A stretch of DNA of 64,000 nucleotides from Cepaea nemoralis. Lineage: Eukaryota > Mollusca > Gastropoda > Stylommatophora > Helicidae. The stretch's first letter is position 1, and each line of letters opens with the position of its first letter. Of the stretch, positions 31,255 through 42,099 are shown one piece after another. The translations under genes were made by a program, and so were the position numbers. The notes under the pieces were generated by a model, which was not told where the DNA came from, searched no databases, and saw nothing but the letters and a program-made list of their open reading frames with translations. The stretch covers positions 607,001-671,000 of the forward strand of contig JACEFZ010011398.1 of the NCBI GenBank assembly GCA_014155875.1, in the 5' to 3' direction.

Positions 31255-32673
31255 GATAAAGTCCAAGTTTGAGATTGGTATCATAGGGTTGGTGTGAATA
31301 TGCTGTTTATTATCTGTCGTTTTGCGGACATGGGTATATTTGGATGTTTTAGTAAGGGTGATAGTTGATATGTAAGTGCACTAGCTTTTTGACATCTGAT
31401 TTTGATTTTTCTGTCCAATCTGCCATCTTCTGTGATCATAGTTCCAATATATTTGAATTCTTTAACTTGTTTCAGAGTTGTGCTATTTATCAGTATACTT
31501 AGTGGGCCCGGCGATCTGCTAACTTGCATTACTTCGGTGTTGGCTGTATTTATACTCATATTGTATCTGCTGCAGGTTGAACTCAGATTAGTAATATGAT
31601 TTTGTAGTCTGCCCTCATCGCTGTAAAACAGGCACTGATCGTCTGCAAATAGAAGTTCATTTATTTCCTGTGGGTCAGTTGTTTCATCTGGAGTATAGAG
31701 TTCTAAATTTTCTGAATCTGTTCTGTCAAGGCTGGCTTGCTTTGGATATTCTGTCCATGTAGATATTAAATAGCAGGGGAGAGAGCACACATCCTTGCCT
31801 CACCCCTGTATTGACTGTGAACATATCTGATATACCTTCTTGTGTTCTTACTGCACTTCGGCTTGAGTGGTACATGGCTAGGATGTTTTCTAACAGTTGC
31901 CCTTGTATCCCATAGTCATAAAGGATGGTCCATAATTTGTATCTGTCTATTCTGTCGAAAACCTTTTCCTGATCTACAAACATAATATTCTGCTGATCAC
32001 TATATTCAATAGTTTTTTCACATATTTGTCTAAGTGTAAATAGTGCATCAGTGCAACTTTTTTTTAACCTTTATTGCCTGTTGCCAATCATCTGGGACTT
32101 TCCTTTCTTCCCATGCTATATTAAAAAGTCTTGTTAGCCATTTAACTCCTGTTTCCCCACAGGCCTGAATAGCTTCTGTGGTTATTCCATCTGGACCTGG
32201 TGATTTGTTTTTAGGACTTTTCTGTATAACTGCTTTGACTTCTGCAGGTATGAAATTTGGTTCTTGCTGTCCCTGGCATTTAGGCACAAAAGTGATGTTT
32301 TTTATGTTATGTGTGGGGTTAAGTAGCTGTTGAAAGTATTCTGCCCACCTTGCTAGTCTTTGTTGTGGATTAAATATTGGTATACCTCTTTTGTGGCTTA
32401 TGATGGTGTTGAGGTTGTAGCATGCATCTCTGTTTTTCATTGTATTGACACATTTATAACATTCTCTTGGGTAGTCTTTGCTAAGGGTCGCCATCTGTTC
32501 ACCGTATATTCTCCAGGATTCATCTTTAGATGCTCTAATTGTTCGTTTGGCATTACGTTGAGCTATTCTATAAGTAACATAGTCTTGTTCAGATTTAGTT
32601 GTGATCCATTTTTTGAACGCTACCTTATTTTTGAATATGCTATCTTTAACTTTGTTGTTCCACCAAGCTGTTC
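31255..32673 (-). pseudogene. LINE reverse transcriptase fragment
   Basis: On the - strand, WWNNKVKDSIFKNKVAFKKW (just left of 32673) leads into NKSPGPDGITTEAIQACGE (RT entry), VPDDWQQAIKV, then FVDQEKVFDRIDRYKLW, VRQGCVLSPLLFNIYMDRIS, ELLFADDQCLFYSD (catalytic ADD), VMQVSRSPG and FKYIGTMITEDG. This is a non-LTR RT in several frames with no endonuclease left. About 45 residues of the RT fingers are missing around 32050-32058, where VPDDWQQAIKV jumps to the TDALFTLRQICEK block. The piggyBac insertion cuts its 5' side; a short continuation (HKNMTLRTAWWNN across the TTAA) suggests the element went on beyond 34386. Confidence 0.85.
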
Positions 32674-34386
32674 TTAACCCTTTCGCGGCTATAGACGAGT
32701 TAAGTAGTATCGCCGTACGATGCTGTTGACGAGTTGACTCGCCTCCCGTAATCTGTCCCCCCGGTGCTATGGACGAGCTAACCCGTTTATAACATCTATA
32801 CAAGAAAGCTATAGCCGTTTTCAAGCGTTTATGAATGGGGCACAAAGGTTACCTATTTTTAGATCCAAATGACCTATTTCACAGGCTCAACAGGTGTTAG
32901 TGTGCTGATAATGTGTTGTTGAGGCAGCTTCACCAGCAACAAGCCTGTTTTGTTCGTTTTAATTTCTACGGTGTACTGGTTTTATAATACCCCCGCATTT
33001 GTGATAGAGTATTTGTGTACACTGGTGCCAACAGTGACATTACTGTATCAGGTCTTGGGAAGGGGGCTGATATTGTTACTACTTTACTGGCACCATATCT
33101 CCAAAACGGGCATACCCTTTTTGTAGATAATTGGTACACCAGTCCTAATTTGTTTATGTGGCTTCACGATCATGCAACTAATGCATGTGGCACGGTCAGA
33201 AAGAATAGACAGAATTTGCCTAAAATGGAAGAAAAATTATTAAAAAAAGGAATTTGCTATAGGTCTACAAGCTGTTTATTAGCCCTGAAATGGTGCGACA
33301 AAAGAGAAGTTTGGATGCTGTCTACATGTCACAATTCAGACATTGTACCAACAGAGAAAAAAGATTGGAAAACCGGAGAAAATACACAAAAGCCAAAGTG
33401 CATTGTTGACTACAATAAAAATATGGGCGCGGTTGATCGGACTGACATGCTTCTCAGTTCTATTGAGTCAATTAGGAAAACTGTAAAGTGGTACAAGAAA
33501 CTGTTTTTTCATGTTCTAGATCTGTCTATTTTAAATGCATATTCCATGTACAAATTGGTAACGGGGAATAATATTCCTCTTGCTGATTTTCATTTATCTT
33601 TAATTCGTGAAATTCTACAAAAATATTCTACGGAGAGAAGAAAGAGTGGAGGGGGACGAAGGAGCGAAGATCTGCCACTACGATTGGTACATCGTCATTT
33701 CCCATCTACAATAGAGTCCACAACGTCACAGAAGAAGGGGCCAACAAGAAAGTGTGTGGTGTGCTCTAAAAATAAAAAACGACGGGAATCAAGATATATG
33801 TGCAAGGATTGTGATGTACCTCTCTGTGTCGTACCTTGCTTCGGGGTCTTCCACAAACAACTAAATTATTAACTTTCCTTTGGTCTTTTCTTGTCATTCC
33901 ATTCCTTGTTTTGCGTATGTTCCGTTACACTATCAATCCATCTTGTTATTGAATCTTATCTTTTGAATTTTAAAATAATGTGAATAGTTTATTTTTCTCT
34001 GTTATTGCTTCTGTAACATCGTCATTCCACCATATTGTTACATTTTATTTTTTTAATTTTTCTATCTTTTACCTAATATCTTAATATTAATACATTATTA
34101 TTTATATATAATTAAAATAACTTTAAACTAAACATTTTTAAAACATGAATAAGCTATTTTGTTGTTTTATCTCTTTGTAAAAGTGTTTGTTCAAACAATG
34201 GTGCCAACCTACCCAGTTTAGGAGTGCTTAAATTTTCCGGTGTTACAAAAATGGTCAACACCGCCGTGACATTTCCAGTTTCTTAGAGGTCAAGAAAGTA
34301 TTTAGCACAGGCGGGGCAGTCGGCGGAGAAAGTATTTAGCACCGGGCGGGACGCTACTCAGAATTACGTAGCATTAAAAGGGTTAA
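32674..34386 (+). mobile_element. piggyBac-type transposon with TTAA duplication
   Basis: TTAA occurs at 32674-32677 and 34383-34386, and the element between has CCCTTT at one end and AAAGGG at the other, the piggyBac signature. It is 1,705 bp without the duplications, short for an autonomous piggyBac. Inside is only the C-terminal half of the transposase. It landed in the - strand LINE. Positions 33880-34380 are AT-rich and non-coding. Confidence 0.92.
33015..33872 (+). pseudogene. piggyBac transposase, C-terminal half
   Basis: The 285-codon frame carries the second catalytic Asp block FVDNWYTSPNLFMWL, then KCIVDYNKNMGAVDRTDML with the third and following Asp. It ends in a Cys-rich C-terminal domain (CVVCSKNKKR, YMCKDCDVPLCVVPCFGVFH). 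The N-terminal DNA-binding and dimerisation part and the first catalytic Asp are absent; upstream sequence from 32878 to 33014 shows no continuing frame. This copy cannot transpose by itself but may be mobilised in trans through its intact ends. Confidence 0.9.
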
Positions 34387-34541
34387 TGTCATGTTCTTAT
34401 GCACCCACTAAATAACACAGAAATACACACTCCCTCACATACACATATACTCACTCACAATGACACTCACTAACAAATGTTTACTTATACTTACATAGAT
34501 ACTCTTGTTTTCTCTGCTCTCGCGCTCTGTCTCTTCTGGTG

Positions 34542-35033
34542 CCATATTGGGGTTGTGGTGCCATATTGGGGTTGTGGTGCCATATTGGGGTTGTGGTGCC
34601 ATATTGGGGTTGTGGTGCCATGCCATAATGGGGTTGTGCCATATTGGTGTTGTTGTGCCATATTGGGTTGTGGTGCCATAATGGGGTTGTGCCATATTGG
34701 GGTTGTGGTGCCATAATGGGGTTGTGCCATATTGGGGTTGTTTTATATTGGGGTTGTGATGCCATATTGGGGTTGTGGTGCCATAATGGGGTTGTGGTGC
34801 CATATTGGGGTTGTGCCATATTGGGGTTATGGTGCCATAATGGGGTTGTGCCATATTGGGGTTATGGTGCCATATTGGGGTTGTGGTGCCATATTGGGGT
34901 TGTGGTGCCATAATGGGGTTGTTGTGCCATATTGGGGTTGTGCTGCCATATTGGGGTTGTGGTGCCATATTGGGGTTGTGGTGCCATAATGGGGTTGTGC
35001 CGTATTGGTGTTGTGGTGCCATATTGGGAGTTG
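34542..35033. repeat. 19-bp minisatellite with 16-bp variants
   Basis: About 27 units of GCCATATTGGGGTTGTGGT, mixed with shorter GCCATAATGGGGTTGT units. Open frames on both strands are artefacts. Positions 34387-34541 hold only a CACTCACA-rich stretch. Confidence 0.92.
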
Positions 35034-35155
35034 TCTGAGTTCCAGACACACTGGTGTACCTTTCCTCTAGAGCAAACTAGGCAGACCAAGGGAGGGATCA
35101 TGCTGCATGGGCAACACATGGTCTCTACAATTCAACCCAGGCTTTGTGCTAGGTA
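35034..35155 (-). repeat. Dispersed repeat, copy 2
   Basis: Reverse complement of 8822-8950 with scattered differences (shared CACAAAGCCTGG, GAGACCATGTGTTGCCCATG, AGAGGAAAGGTA). Confidence 0.7.
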
Positions 35156-35159
35156 TAAC

Positions 35160-35240
35160 TCCATCCTTGGTCATGGGTTATAATTATTATGCCATTTTTA
35201 AGCACGATGTAACAATCTGTCCGTCAAGATGGCCAGGTGC
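35160..35240 (+). mobile_element. LINE 3' terminal scrap
   Basis: TTATTATGCC, TTTTAAGCAC, GTCAAGATGG and CAGGTGCCA, in this order, match the 3' end of the LINE at 40262-41110. Only the last about 75 bp remain. Confidence 0.65.
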
Positions 35241-35351
35241 CAGTCAGTGAGTAAGGGAGCAGTATTTGTTGTGTTTATCTGGACTGCCGTTTGTTATCTC
35301 ATTTATTTTTGCAGAATATCATCAGCTGTCCTGTGTTTTGTGTGTCACTAG

Positions 35352-35647
35352 GCCAAGCCTTAGAAATTGGCAGTGCTGCCATCAGGATGATCATAGACAC
35401 GTGGGAGGGGCACCTGACACCGCCTGAAGCTGCCTCCCTGGCAGATCGGGCGTCCAGGGGCCGCGACCCCACCATCGTGCGTGTGGCAGCTGAGCTGGCC
35501 CTTTCCTGCCTGCCACATGCTCACGCACTGAACCCGTCCGAGGTGCAGCGAGCCTTGTACCAGTGCAAGGAACAGAGCCGCGACATGCTGGAGAAGGCCT
35601 GCTTGGCTGTAGAGACCGCCGCAGAAGGTGGTGGTGTTTTCCCTGAG
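35352..35647 (+). CDS. ZSWIM8: ZSWIM8 exon H
   Basis: The acceptor is CACTAG|GC at 35352. G from exon G plus GC makes Gly, giving SWIT-GQALEIGSAAIRMIIDTW, then EGHLTPPEAASLADRASRGR, AAELALSCLPHAHALNP, EVQRALYQCKEQSRDMLEKA and GGGVFPE. These blocks are nearly identical to the conserved C-terminal core of ZSWIM8 in other animals, and the 98 residues need no gap as judged by eye. The donor is CCTGAG|GTAAGT at 35648, phase 0. The preceding intron is 14 kb and holds the LTR element. Confidence 0.97.
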
Positions 35648-38217
35648 GTAAGTCTCTAACCACAGTTTTCTCTTCATTCCCTGAGATGTTAACCACGAGA
35701 CTCTTCATTCCCTGAGATGTTAACCACGAGACTCTTCATTCCCTGAGATGTTAACCATGTGTCTCTTCATTCCCTGAGATGTTAACCACGTGTCTCTTCA
35801 TTCCCTGAGATGTTAACCCCAGTTCTCTTCATTCCCTGAGATGTTAACCCCATGTCTCTTCATTCCCTGAGATGTTAACCACATGACTCTTCATTCCCTG
35901 AGATGTTAACCCCGTGTCTCTTCATTCCCTGAGATGTTAACCACGAGACTCTTCATTCCCTGAGATGTTAACCATGTGTCTCTTCATTCCCTGAGATGTT
36001 AACCACGTGTCTCTTCATTCCCTGAGATGTTAACCCCAGTTCTCTTCATTCCCTGAGATGTTAACCCTATGTCTCTTCATTCCCTGAGATGTTAACCACA
36101 TGACTCTTCATTCCCTGAGATGTTAACCCCGTGTCTCTTCATTCCCTGAGATGTTAACCACATGACTCTTCATTCCCTGAGATGTTAACCACATGTCTCT
36201 TCATTCCCTGAGATGTTAACCCCAGTTCTCTTCATTCCCTGAGATGTTAACCACGTGTCTCTTCATTCCCTGAGATGTTAACCCCAGTTCTCTTCATTCC
36301 CTGAGATGTTAACCCCATGTCTCTTCATTCCCTGAGATGTTAACCACGTGTCTCTTCATTCCCTGAGATGTTAACCACATTTCTCTTCATTTCTTGAAAT
36401 TTTAACCACAGTTCTCTTCAATTCATGAGATTTTAACCACAATTCTCTTCATTCCATGAGATTTTAACCACGTGTCTCTTCATTCCCTGAGATGTTAACC
36501 CCCAGTTCTCTTCATTCCCTGAGATTTTTCCACAGTTCTCTTCATTCCCTGAGATGTTAACCATAATTCTCTTAATTCCCTGAGATTGTAACCACATTTC
36601 TCTTCATTACCTGAGATTTAAACCCCGGTTCTCTTCATTCCATGAGATTTTAACCACAGTTCTCTTCATTCCCTGAGATTGTAACTACAGTTCTCTTCAT
36701 TCCCTGAGATATTAACTCCAGTTCTCTTCATTCCTTGATATTTTACCACAGTTCTCTTTATTCCCTAAGATTTTAACCCTAGTTCTCTTCTTACCCTGAG
36801 ATTTTAACCAATTTCTCTTCATTCCCTGAGATTTTAACCCCTGTTCTCTTCATTCCGTGAGATTTTAACCACATTTCTTGTCATTCCATGATATTTAAAT
36901 TCTAGTTCTCTTAATTCAGTGAGATTTTAACCACATTTCTCTACATTCCATGAGATTTTAACCTCAGTTCTCTTCATTCCCTAAGATTTTAACCATTGTT
37001 CTCTTCATTCCCTGATATTTTAATCACAGTTCTCTTCATTCCCTGATATTTTAACCACAGTTCTCTTCATTCCCTGAGACTTTAACCATAGTTCTCTTCA
37101 TTCCCAGAGATTTAAATCATAGTTCTCTTCATTCCATGACATTGTAACCACATTTCTTATCATTCCGTGAGATTTTAACCAATATCTCTTCATTCCCTGA
37201 GATTTTAACCACAGTTCTCTTCATTCCCTGAGATTTTAACCTCAGTTCTCTTCATTCCCTGAGATGTTAACCACAGTTCTCTTCATTCCCTGAGATTTTA
37301 ACCTCAGTTCTCTTCATTCCCTGAGATTTTAACCAGTTCTCTTCATTCCCTGAGATTTTAACCTCAGGTCTCTTCATTCCCTGAGATTTTAACCACAGTT
37401 CTCTTCATTCCCTGAGATTTTAACCTCAGTTCTCATCATTCCCTGAGATTTTAACCACAGTACTCTTTATTCCCTGAGATTTTAACCACAGTTCTCTTCA
37501 TTCCCTGAGATTTTAACCTCTGTTCTCTTTATTCCCTGAGATTTTAACCACAGTACTCTTCATTCCCTGAGATTTTAACCTCAGGTCTCTTCATTCCCTG
37601 AGATTTTAACCACAGTTCTCTTCATTCCCTGAGATTTTAACCTCACTTCTCTTCATTCCCTGAGATTTTAACCGCAGTTCTCTTCATTCCCTGCGATTTT
37701 AACCACAGTTCTCTTCATTCCCTGAGATTTTAACCACAGTACTCTTCATTCCCTGAGATTTTAGCCACAGTTCTCTTCATTCCCTGAGATTTTAACCTCA
37801 GTTCTCTTCATTCCCTGAGATTTTAACCACAGTTCTCTTCATTCCCTGAGATTTTAACCACAGTTCTCTTCATTCCCTGAGATTTTAACCATAGTTCTCT
37901 TCATTCCCTGAGATTTTAACCACAGTTCTCTTCATTCCCTGAGATTTTAACCACAGTTCTCTTCATTCCCTGAGATTTTAACCACAGTTCTCTTCATTCC
38001 CTGAGATTTTAACCTTAGTTCTCTTCATTCCCTGAGATTTTAACCACAGTACTCTTCCCTGAGATTTTAACCACAGTTCTCTTCATTCCCTGAGATTTTA
38101 ACCACAGTACTCTTCATTCCCTGTTCATTCCCTGAGGTTTTAACCCCAGTTTTCTTCATTCCCTGAGAATTTAACCACAGCTCTCTTGATTCCCTGAAAT
38201 TTTAACCAGAGTTCTCT
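35648..38217. repeat. 31-bp array seeded from exon H 3' edge
   Basis: About 82 copies of ATTCCCTGAGATGTTAACC then ACAGTTCTCTTC. The TTCCCTGAG core is the last nine bases of exon H (TTTTCCCTGAG), and TCTAACCACAGTT just inside the intron supplies the rest. Almost every copy reads GAG|AT, not GAG|GT, so the donor is lost in the repeats. Two subfamilies split near 36380: GATGTTAACC on the left, GATTTTAACC on the right, with a more diverged zone at 36380-37200. Confidence 0.92.
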
Positions 38218-38219
38218 TC

Positions 38220-38640
38220 ACATATTGCCTGCCAGCCTGGTGGTAATCTGTTCAAATCCCCTTGGGAGGTGGGATAGTGTACAAGCAGACCTGGGCTGCC
38301 AGGTGGCTGCAGCCTGAAATGTTGTGGGTAGACAGGGCAGCCGATGTGATATTAACTACATCAGCCATTGAGTAGCAGTTGTATCTGTACACATTTGGCC
38401 AACCTGTATCTAGTACACTTCTGGGTGTGGGACAGAGTCCTTGACTGGTTTCCTCCCTCACTGTTTGTGTGTCTCTTCTTGCCTCTCTCTCTCTGTTTTT
38501 CTTTCTCTCTGTCTTTTTCTTTCTCTCTGTTTCTGTCTGCCTGTCTGCCTGCCTGCCTGTCTGCCCGCGTATCTGTCTCTCACTCACTCACACATTCTCT
38601 CTTCCCTCTCTCTCCTCCTCCCTATCTTTCTCAAATATAG
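38220..38640. other. Possible SINE scrap and CT-rich tract
   Basis: GCCTGCCAGCCTGGTGGTAA and GTTCAAATCC (38225-38260) resemble a Pol III box B region of a tRNA-type SINE, but no clear box A was found. From about 38455 to 38640 the sequence is CT-rich with (CTGC)n and (CTCA)n runs. Confidence 0.4.
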
Positions 38641-40218
38641 ATGTACCAGGTAGACAGAAACAGTTGTAGACTATAGATACATACACCTGTAGCAGGTAGA
38701 CAGAAACAGTTGTAGACTATAGATACATACGCCTGTAGCAGGTAGACAGAAACAGTTGTAGACTATAGATACATATGCCTGTAGCAGGCAGACAGAAACA
38801 GTTGTAGACTGTAGATACATATGCCTGTAGCAGGTAGACAGAAACAGTTGTAGACTATAGATACATACGCCTGTAGCAGGTAGACAGAAACAGTTGTAAA
38901 CTGTAGATACATATGCCTGTAGCAGGCAGACAGAAACAGTTGTAGACTGTAGATACATATGCCTGTAGCAGGCAGACAGAAACAGTTGTAGACTATAGAT
39001 ACATACGCCTGTAGCAGGTAGACAGAAACAGTTGTAAACTGTAGATACATATGCCTGTAGCAGGCAGACAGAAACAGTTGTAGACTAAAGATACATACGC
39101 CTGTAGCAGGTAGATAGAAACAGTTGTAGACTATTGTAGTACATACGCCTGTAGCAGGTAGACAGAAACAATTGTAGACTATAGATACATACGCCTGTAG
39201 CAGGTAGACAGAAACAGTTGTAGACTATAGATACATACACCTGTAGCAGGTAGACAGAAACAGTTGTAGACTATAGATACATACACCTGTAGCAGGTAGA
39301 CAGAAACAGTTGTAGACTATAAATACATACGCCTGTAGCAGGTAGACAGAAACAGTTGTAGACTATAGATACATACGCCTGTAGCAGGTAGACAGAAAAA
39401 GTTGTAGACTATAGATACATACACCTGTAGCAGGTAGACAGAAACAGTTGTAGACTATAGATACATACACCTGTAGCAGGTAGACAGAAACAGTTGTAGA
39501 CTATAGATACATATGCCTGTAGCAGGTAGACAGAAACAGTTGTAGACTATAGATACATACGCCTGTAGCAGGTAGACAGAAACAGTTGTAGACTATAGAT
39601 ACATATGCCTGTAGCAGGTAGACAGAAACAGTTGTAGACTATAGATACATACGCCTGTAGCAGGTAGACAGAAACAGTTGTAGACTATTGTAGTACATAC
39701 GCCTGTAGCAGGTAGACAGAAACAGTTGTAGACTATAGATACATACGCCTGTAGCAGGTAGACAGAAACAGTTGTAGACTATAGATACATATGCCTGTAG
39801 CAGGTAGACAGAAACAGTTGTAGACTATAGATACATACGCCTGTAGCAGGTAGACAGAAACAGTTGTAGACTATAGATACATATGCCTGTAGCAGGTAGA
39901 CAGAAACAGTTGTAGACTATAGATACATATGCCTGTAGCAGGTAGACAGAAACAGTTGTAGACTATAGATACATATGCCTGTAGCAGGTAGACAGAAACA
40001 GTTGTAGACTGTAGATACATACGCCTGTAGCAGGTAGACAGAAACAGTTGTAGACTATAAATACATACGCCTGTAGCAGGTAGACAGAAACAGTTGTAGA
40101 CTATAGATACATACGCCTGTAGCAGGTAGACAGAAACAGTTGTAGACTGTAGATACATACGCCTGTAGCAGGTAGACAGAAACAGTTGTAGACTATAGAT
40201 ACATACGCCTGTAGCAGG
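38641..40218. repeat. 46-bp minisatellite
   Basis: About 34 copies of GTAGCAGGTAGACAGAAACA, GTTGTAGACTATAGATACAT and ACGCCT. A variant with CTATTGTAGTACATAC appears at 39131 and 39685, marking a duplicated block of about 554 bp (12 units). Confidence 0.93.
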
Positions 40219-40261
40219 CAGACTGATGTGGTGACACAGAGAGTGTGTATGTATGCTTCAT

Positions 40262-41110
40262 GTATTGTTGTCATGTGTTCAATAAAGTTGACGACGCCGA
40301 ACTAGAGATGGTAGACCATTTTACAAATCTAGGATCAGTGGTAAATAGCAAGTTATCCCTAGATTAGGAAATCAACATCAGGATTGGTAAGGCAGCAACA
40401 ACAATGAACAGGTTAAGAAAAAGAGTCTGGGAGAACAGGAAGCTTACTGCAAAAACAAAAGTCCTTGTCTATCAAGCCTGTGTCCTTAGTACTCTTCTTT
40501 ATGGCAGTGAAACCTGGACAACTTGCTCACACCTAGAGAAACATTTAAACAGCTTTCATATGCGGTGTCTGCGAAGAATTCTTGGTATTAAGTGGCAAGA
40601 CAAAATCACAAATACTGAAGTATTGAAAAGATCCGGTTGTGTGACGGTTTATTCCATGCTTAGTCTTCGTAGACTTAGATGGATAGGACATCTTAGGAGG
40701 ATGGATGATGGTAGAATACCAAAGGACATCTTTTTTGGTGAATTACAGATGGGTAAGAGATCTCAGAGTCGGCCTCTACTATGATACAAAGATGTGTGTA
40801 AGCGGGACATGATTGATACTGGCATTGATAGTGCACAGTGGGAGCAAGTCGCAGCTAAACGTGTTGCATGGAGGGCAAATATCAGAAATGGAATAAAGAC
40901 AAAGTAGAAAATTATTGCAGATAAGTCACACACCAAGCGTTTGAGACGTAAGATGGTGCATGATGGTGGAAATGACCACGTGTTCACATGCACCCACTGT
41001 GAACGAACATTTACAGCGCGCATTGGCCTTATCAGTCACACTCACTACCGTCATAGGTAAAAGTTATTATGCCTTTTTAAAGCACAAACTATCGTCTGTC
41101 AAGACGGCAA
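40262..41110 (+). pseudogene. LINE 3' end: RT tail and C-terminal zinc finger
   Basis: The reading is AELEMVDHFTNLGSVV, RIGKAATTMNRLRKRVWENR, VLSTLLYGSETWTTCSHLE, NSFHMRCLRRILGIKWQDKI, RRLRWIGHLRRMDDGRIPKD, then a stop and KDVCKRDMIDTGID. A C-terminal finger CTHCERTFTARIGLISHTHY ends it. This is the post-RT region of the LINE family also seen intact at 56.3-56.9 kb. It is 5'-truncated, with at least two stops. The tail after the stop matches the scrap at 35160. Confidence 0.88.
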
Positions 41111-41124
41111 GGTGCCAATGAATG

Positions 41125-41599
41125 TCATGTGTTACAGGTGTTGTTGTCATGTGTTACAGGTATTGTTATCATGTGTTACAGGTGTTGTTGTCATGTGTTA
41201 CAGGTGTTGTTGTCATGTGTTACAGGTGTTGTTGTCATGTGTTACAGGTGTTGTTGTCATGTGTTACAGGTGTTGTTGTCATGTGTTACAGGTGTTGGTG
41301 TCATGTGTTACAGGTGTTGTTGTCATGTGTTACAGGTGTTGTTGTCATGTGTTACAGGTGTTGTTGTCATGTGCTACAGGTGTTGTTGTCATGTGTTACA
41401 AGTATTGTTGTCATGTGCTACAGGTGTTGCTGTCATGTGTTACAGGTGTTGCTGTCACGTGTTAAAGGTGTTGTTGTCACGTGTTACAGGTATTGTTGTC
41501 ATGTGTTACAGGTATTGTTGTCATGTGTTACAGGTGTTGTTGTCATGTGTTACAGGTGTTGTTGTCATGTGCTACAATTATTGTTGTCATGTGTTACAG
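41125..41599. repeat. 22-bp array of 3' splice sites
   Basis: About 21 copies of GTGTTGTTGTCATGTGTTAC plus AG end exactly at exon I. Each unit ends in the acceptor GTGTTACAG followed by GTG, the first codon of the exon. The frame of exon I stays open through the whole array (from 41129), so every third upstream acceptor would keep the reading frame. Confidence 0.93.
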
Positions 41600-41769
41600 G
41601 TGCTGTTTGACGTTGCCAGACACTGGTACGAGCTGTCAGAAGCAGCCAGTCAGAACCCGTCAGACTCCACTGATGTCAGTGACAACACCCGGCCCAGGCT
41701 GGAGTCTGGCAGCCCATCAGCCTACACCACCGCTGACTCAGCTTCCAGGCTGGCTGGTCATCCTTATCA
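41600..41769 (+). CDS. ZSWIM8: ZSWIM8 exon I
   Basis: The acceptor is GTTACAG|GTG at 41600. The join gives GGGVFPE-VLFDVARHWYELSEAA, matching the ZSWIM8 block GGGVYPEVLFEVA (from memory). It continues into a polar, Ser/Thr-rich segment and ends AGHPYQ. The donor is TATCA|GTAAGT at 41770, phase 2. The second half is variable linker. Confidence 0.92.
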
Positions 41770-42099
41770 GTAAGTTGACCTTGTTGTCTGTCCACTTGGT
41801 TAGTAGCAGTCAGTGCTTGATTACTAAGTCAGTGCTTCTGGTTGTAAGAATCACCACTTTGGAATAAACCACCTGTTGGTGGTGATCGTTCCAGTGATAC
41901 ACTAAGTCTAAATACATCTAAGTCATCCCCTCAAGGTCCTTTCTGGCTGGAACCATACTTACATCAGAACTCCAGCAAATGGTTGAACAATAAAACAAGT
42001 AGTCTTTGGTCTATGGGAGTAGTCGCCGCAGTCTTCATTGCTGCTAGGCCCTGCTTTCATGGAATACTAGAACATTCCACAACATCCTTGTGTGGCAGG
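41770..42099. other. Start of intron, no feature recognised
   Basis: Unique sequence after the donor. On the - strand the right end runs into the RT fragment below. Confidence 0.4.

Noticed and set aside
32678..32845. Extension of the LINE frame (- strand) to 32845
   Set aside because: The part right of 32677 is piggyBac sequence read by accident; the LINE ends at the TTAA.
38252..38669. Ser/Leu/Cys-rich frames around 38.4 kb
   Set aside because: They translate a CT-rich simple-sequence tract.
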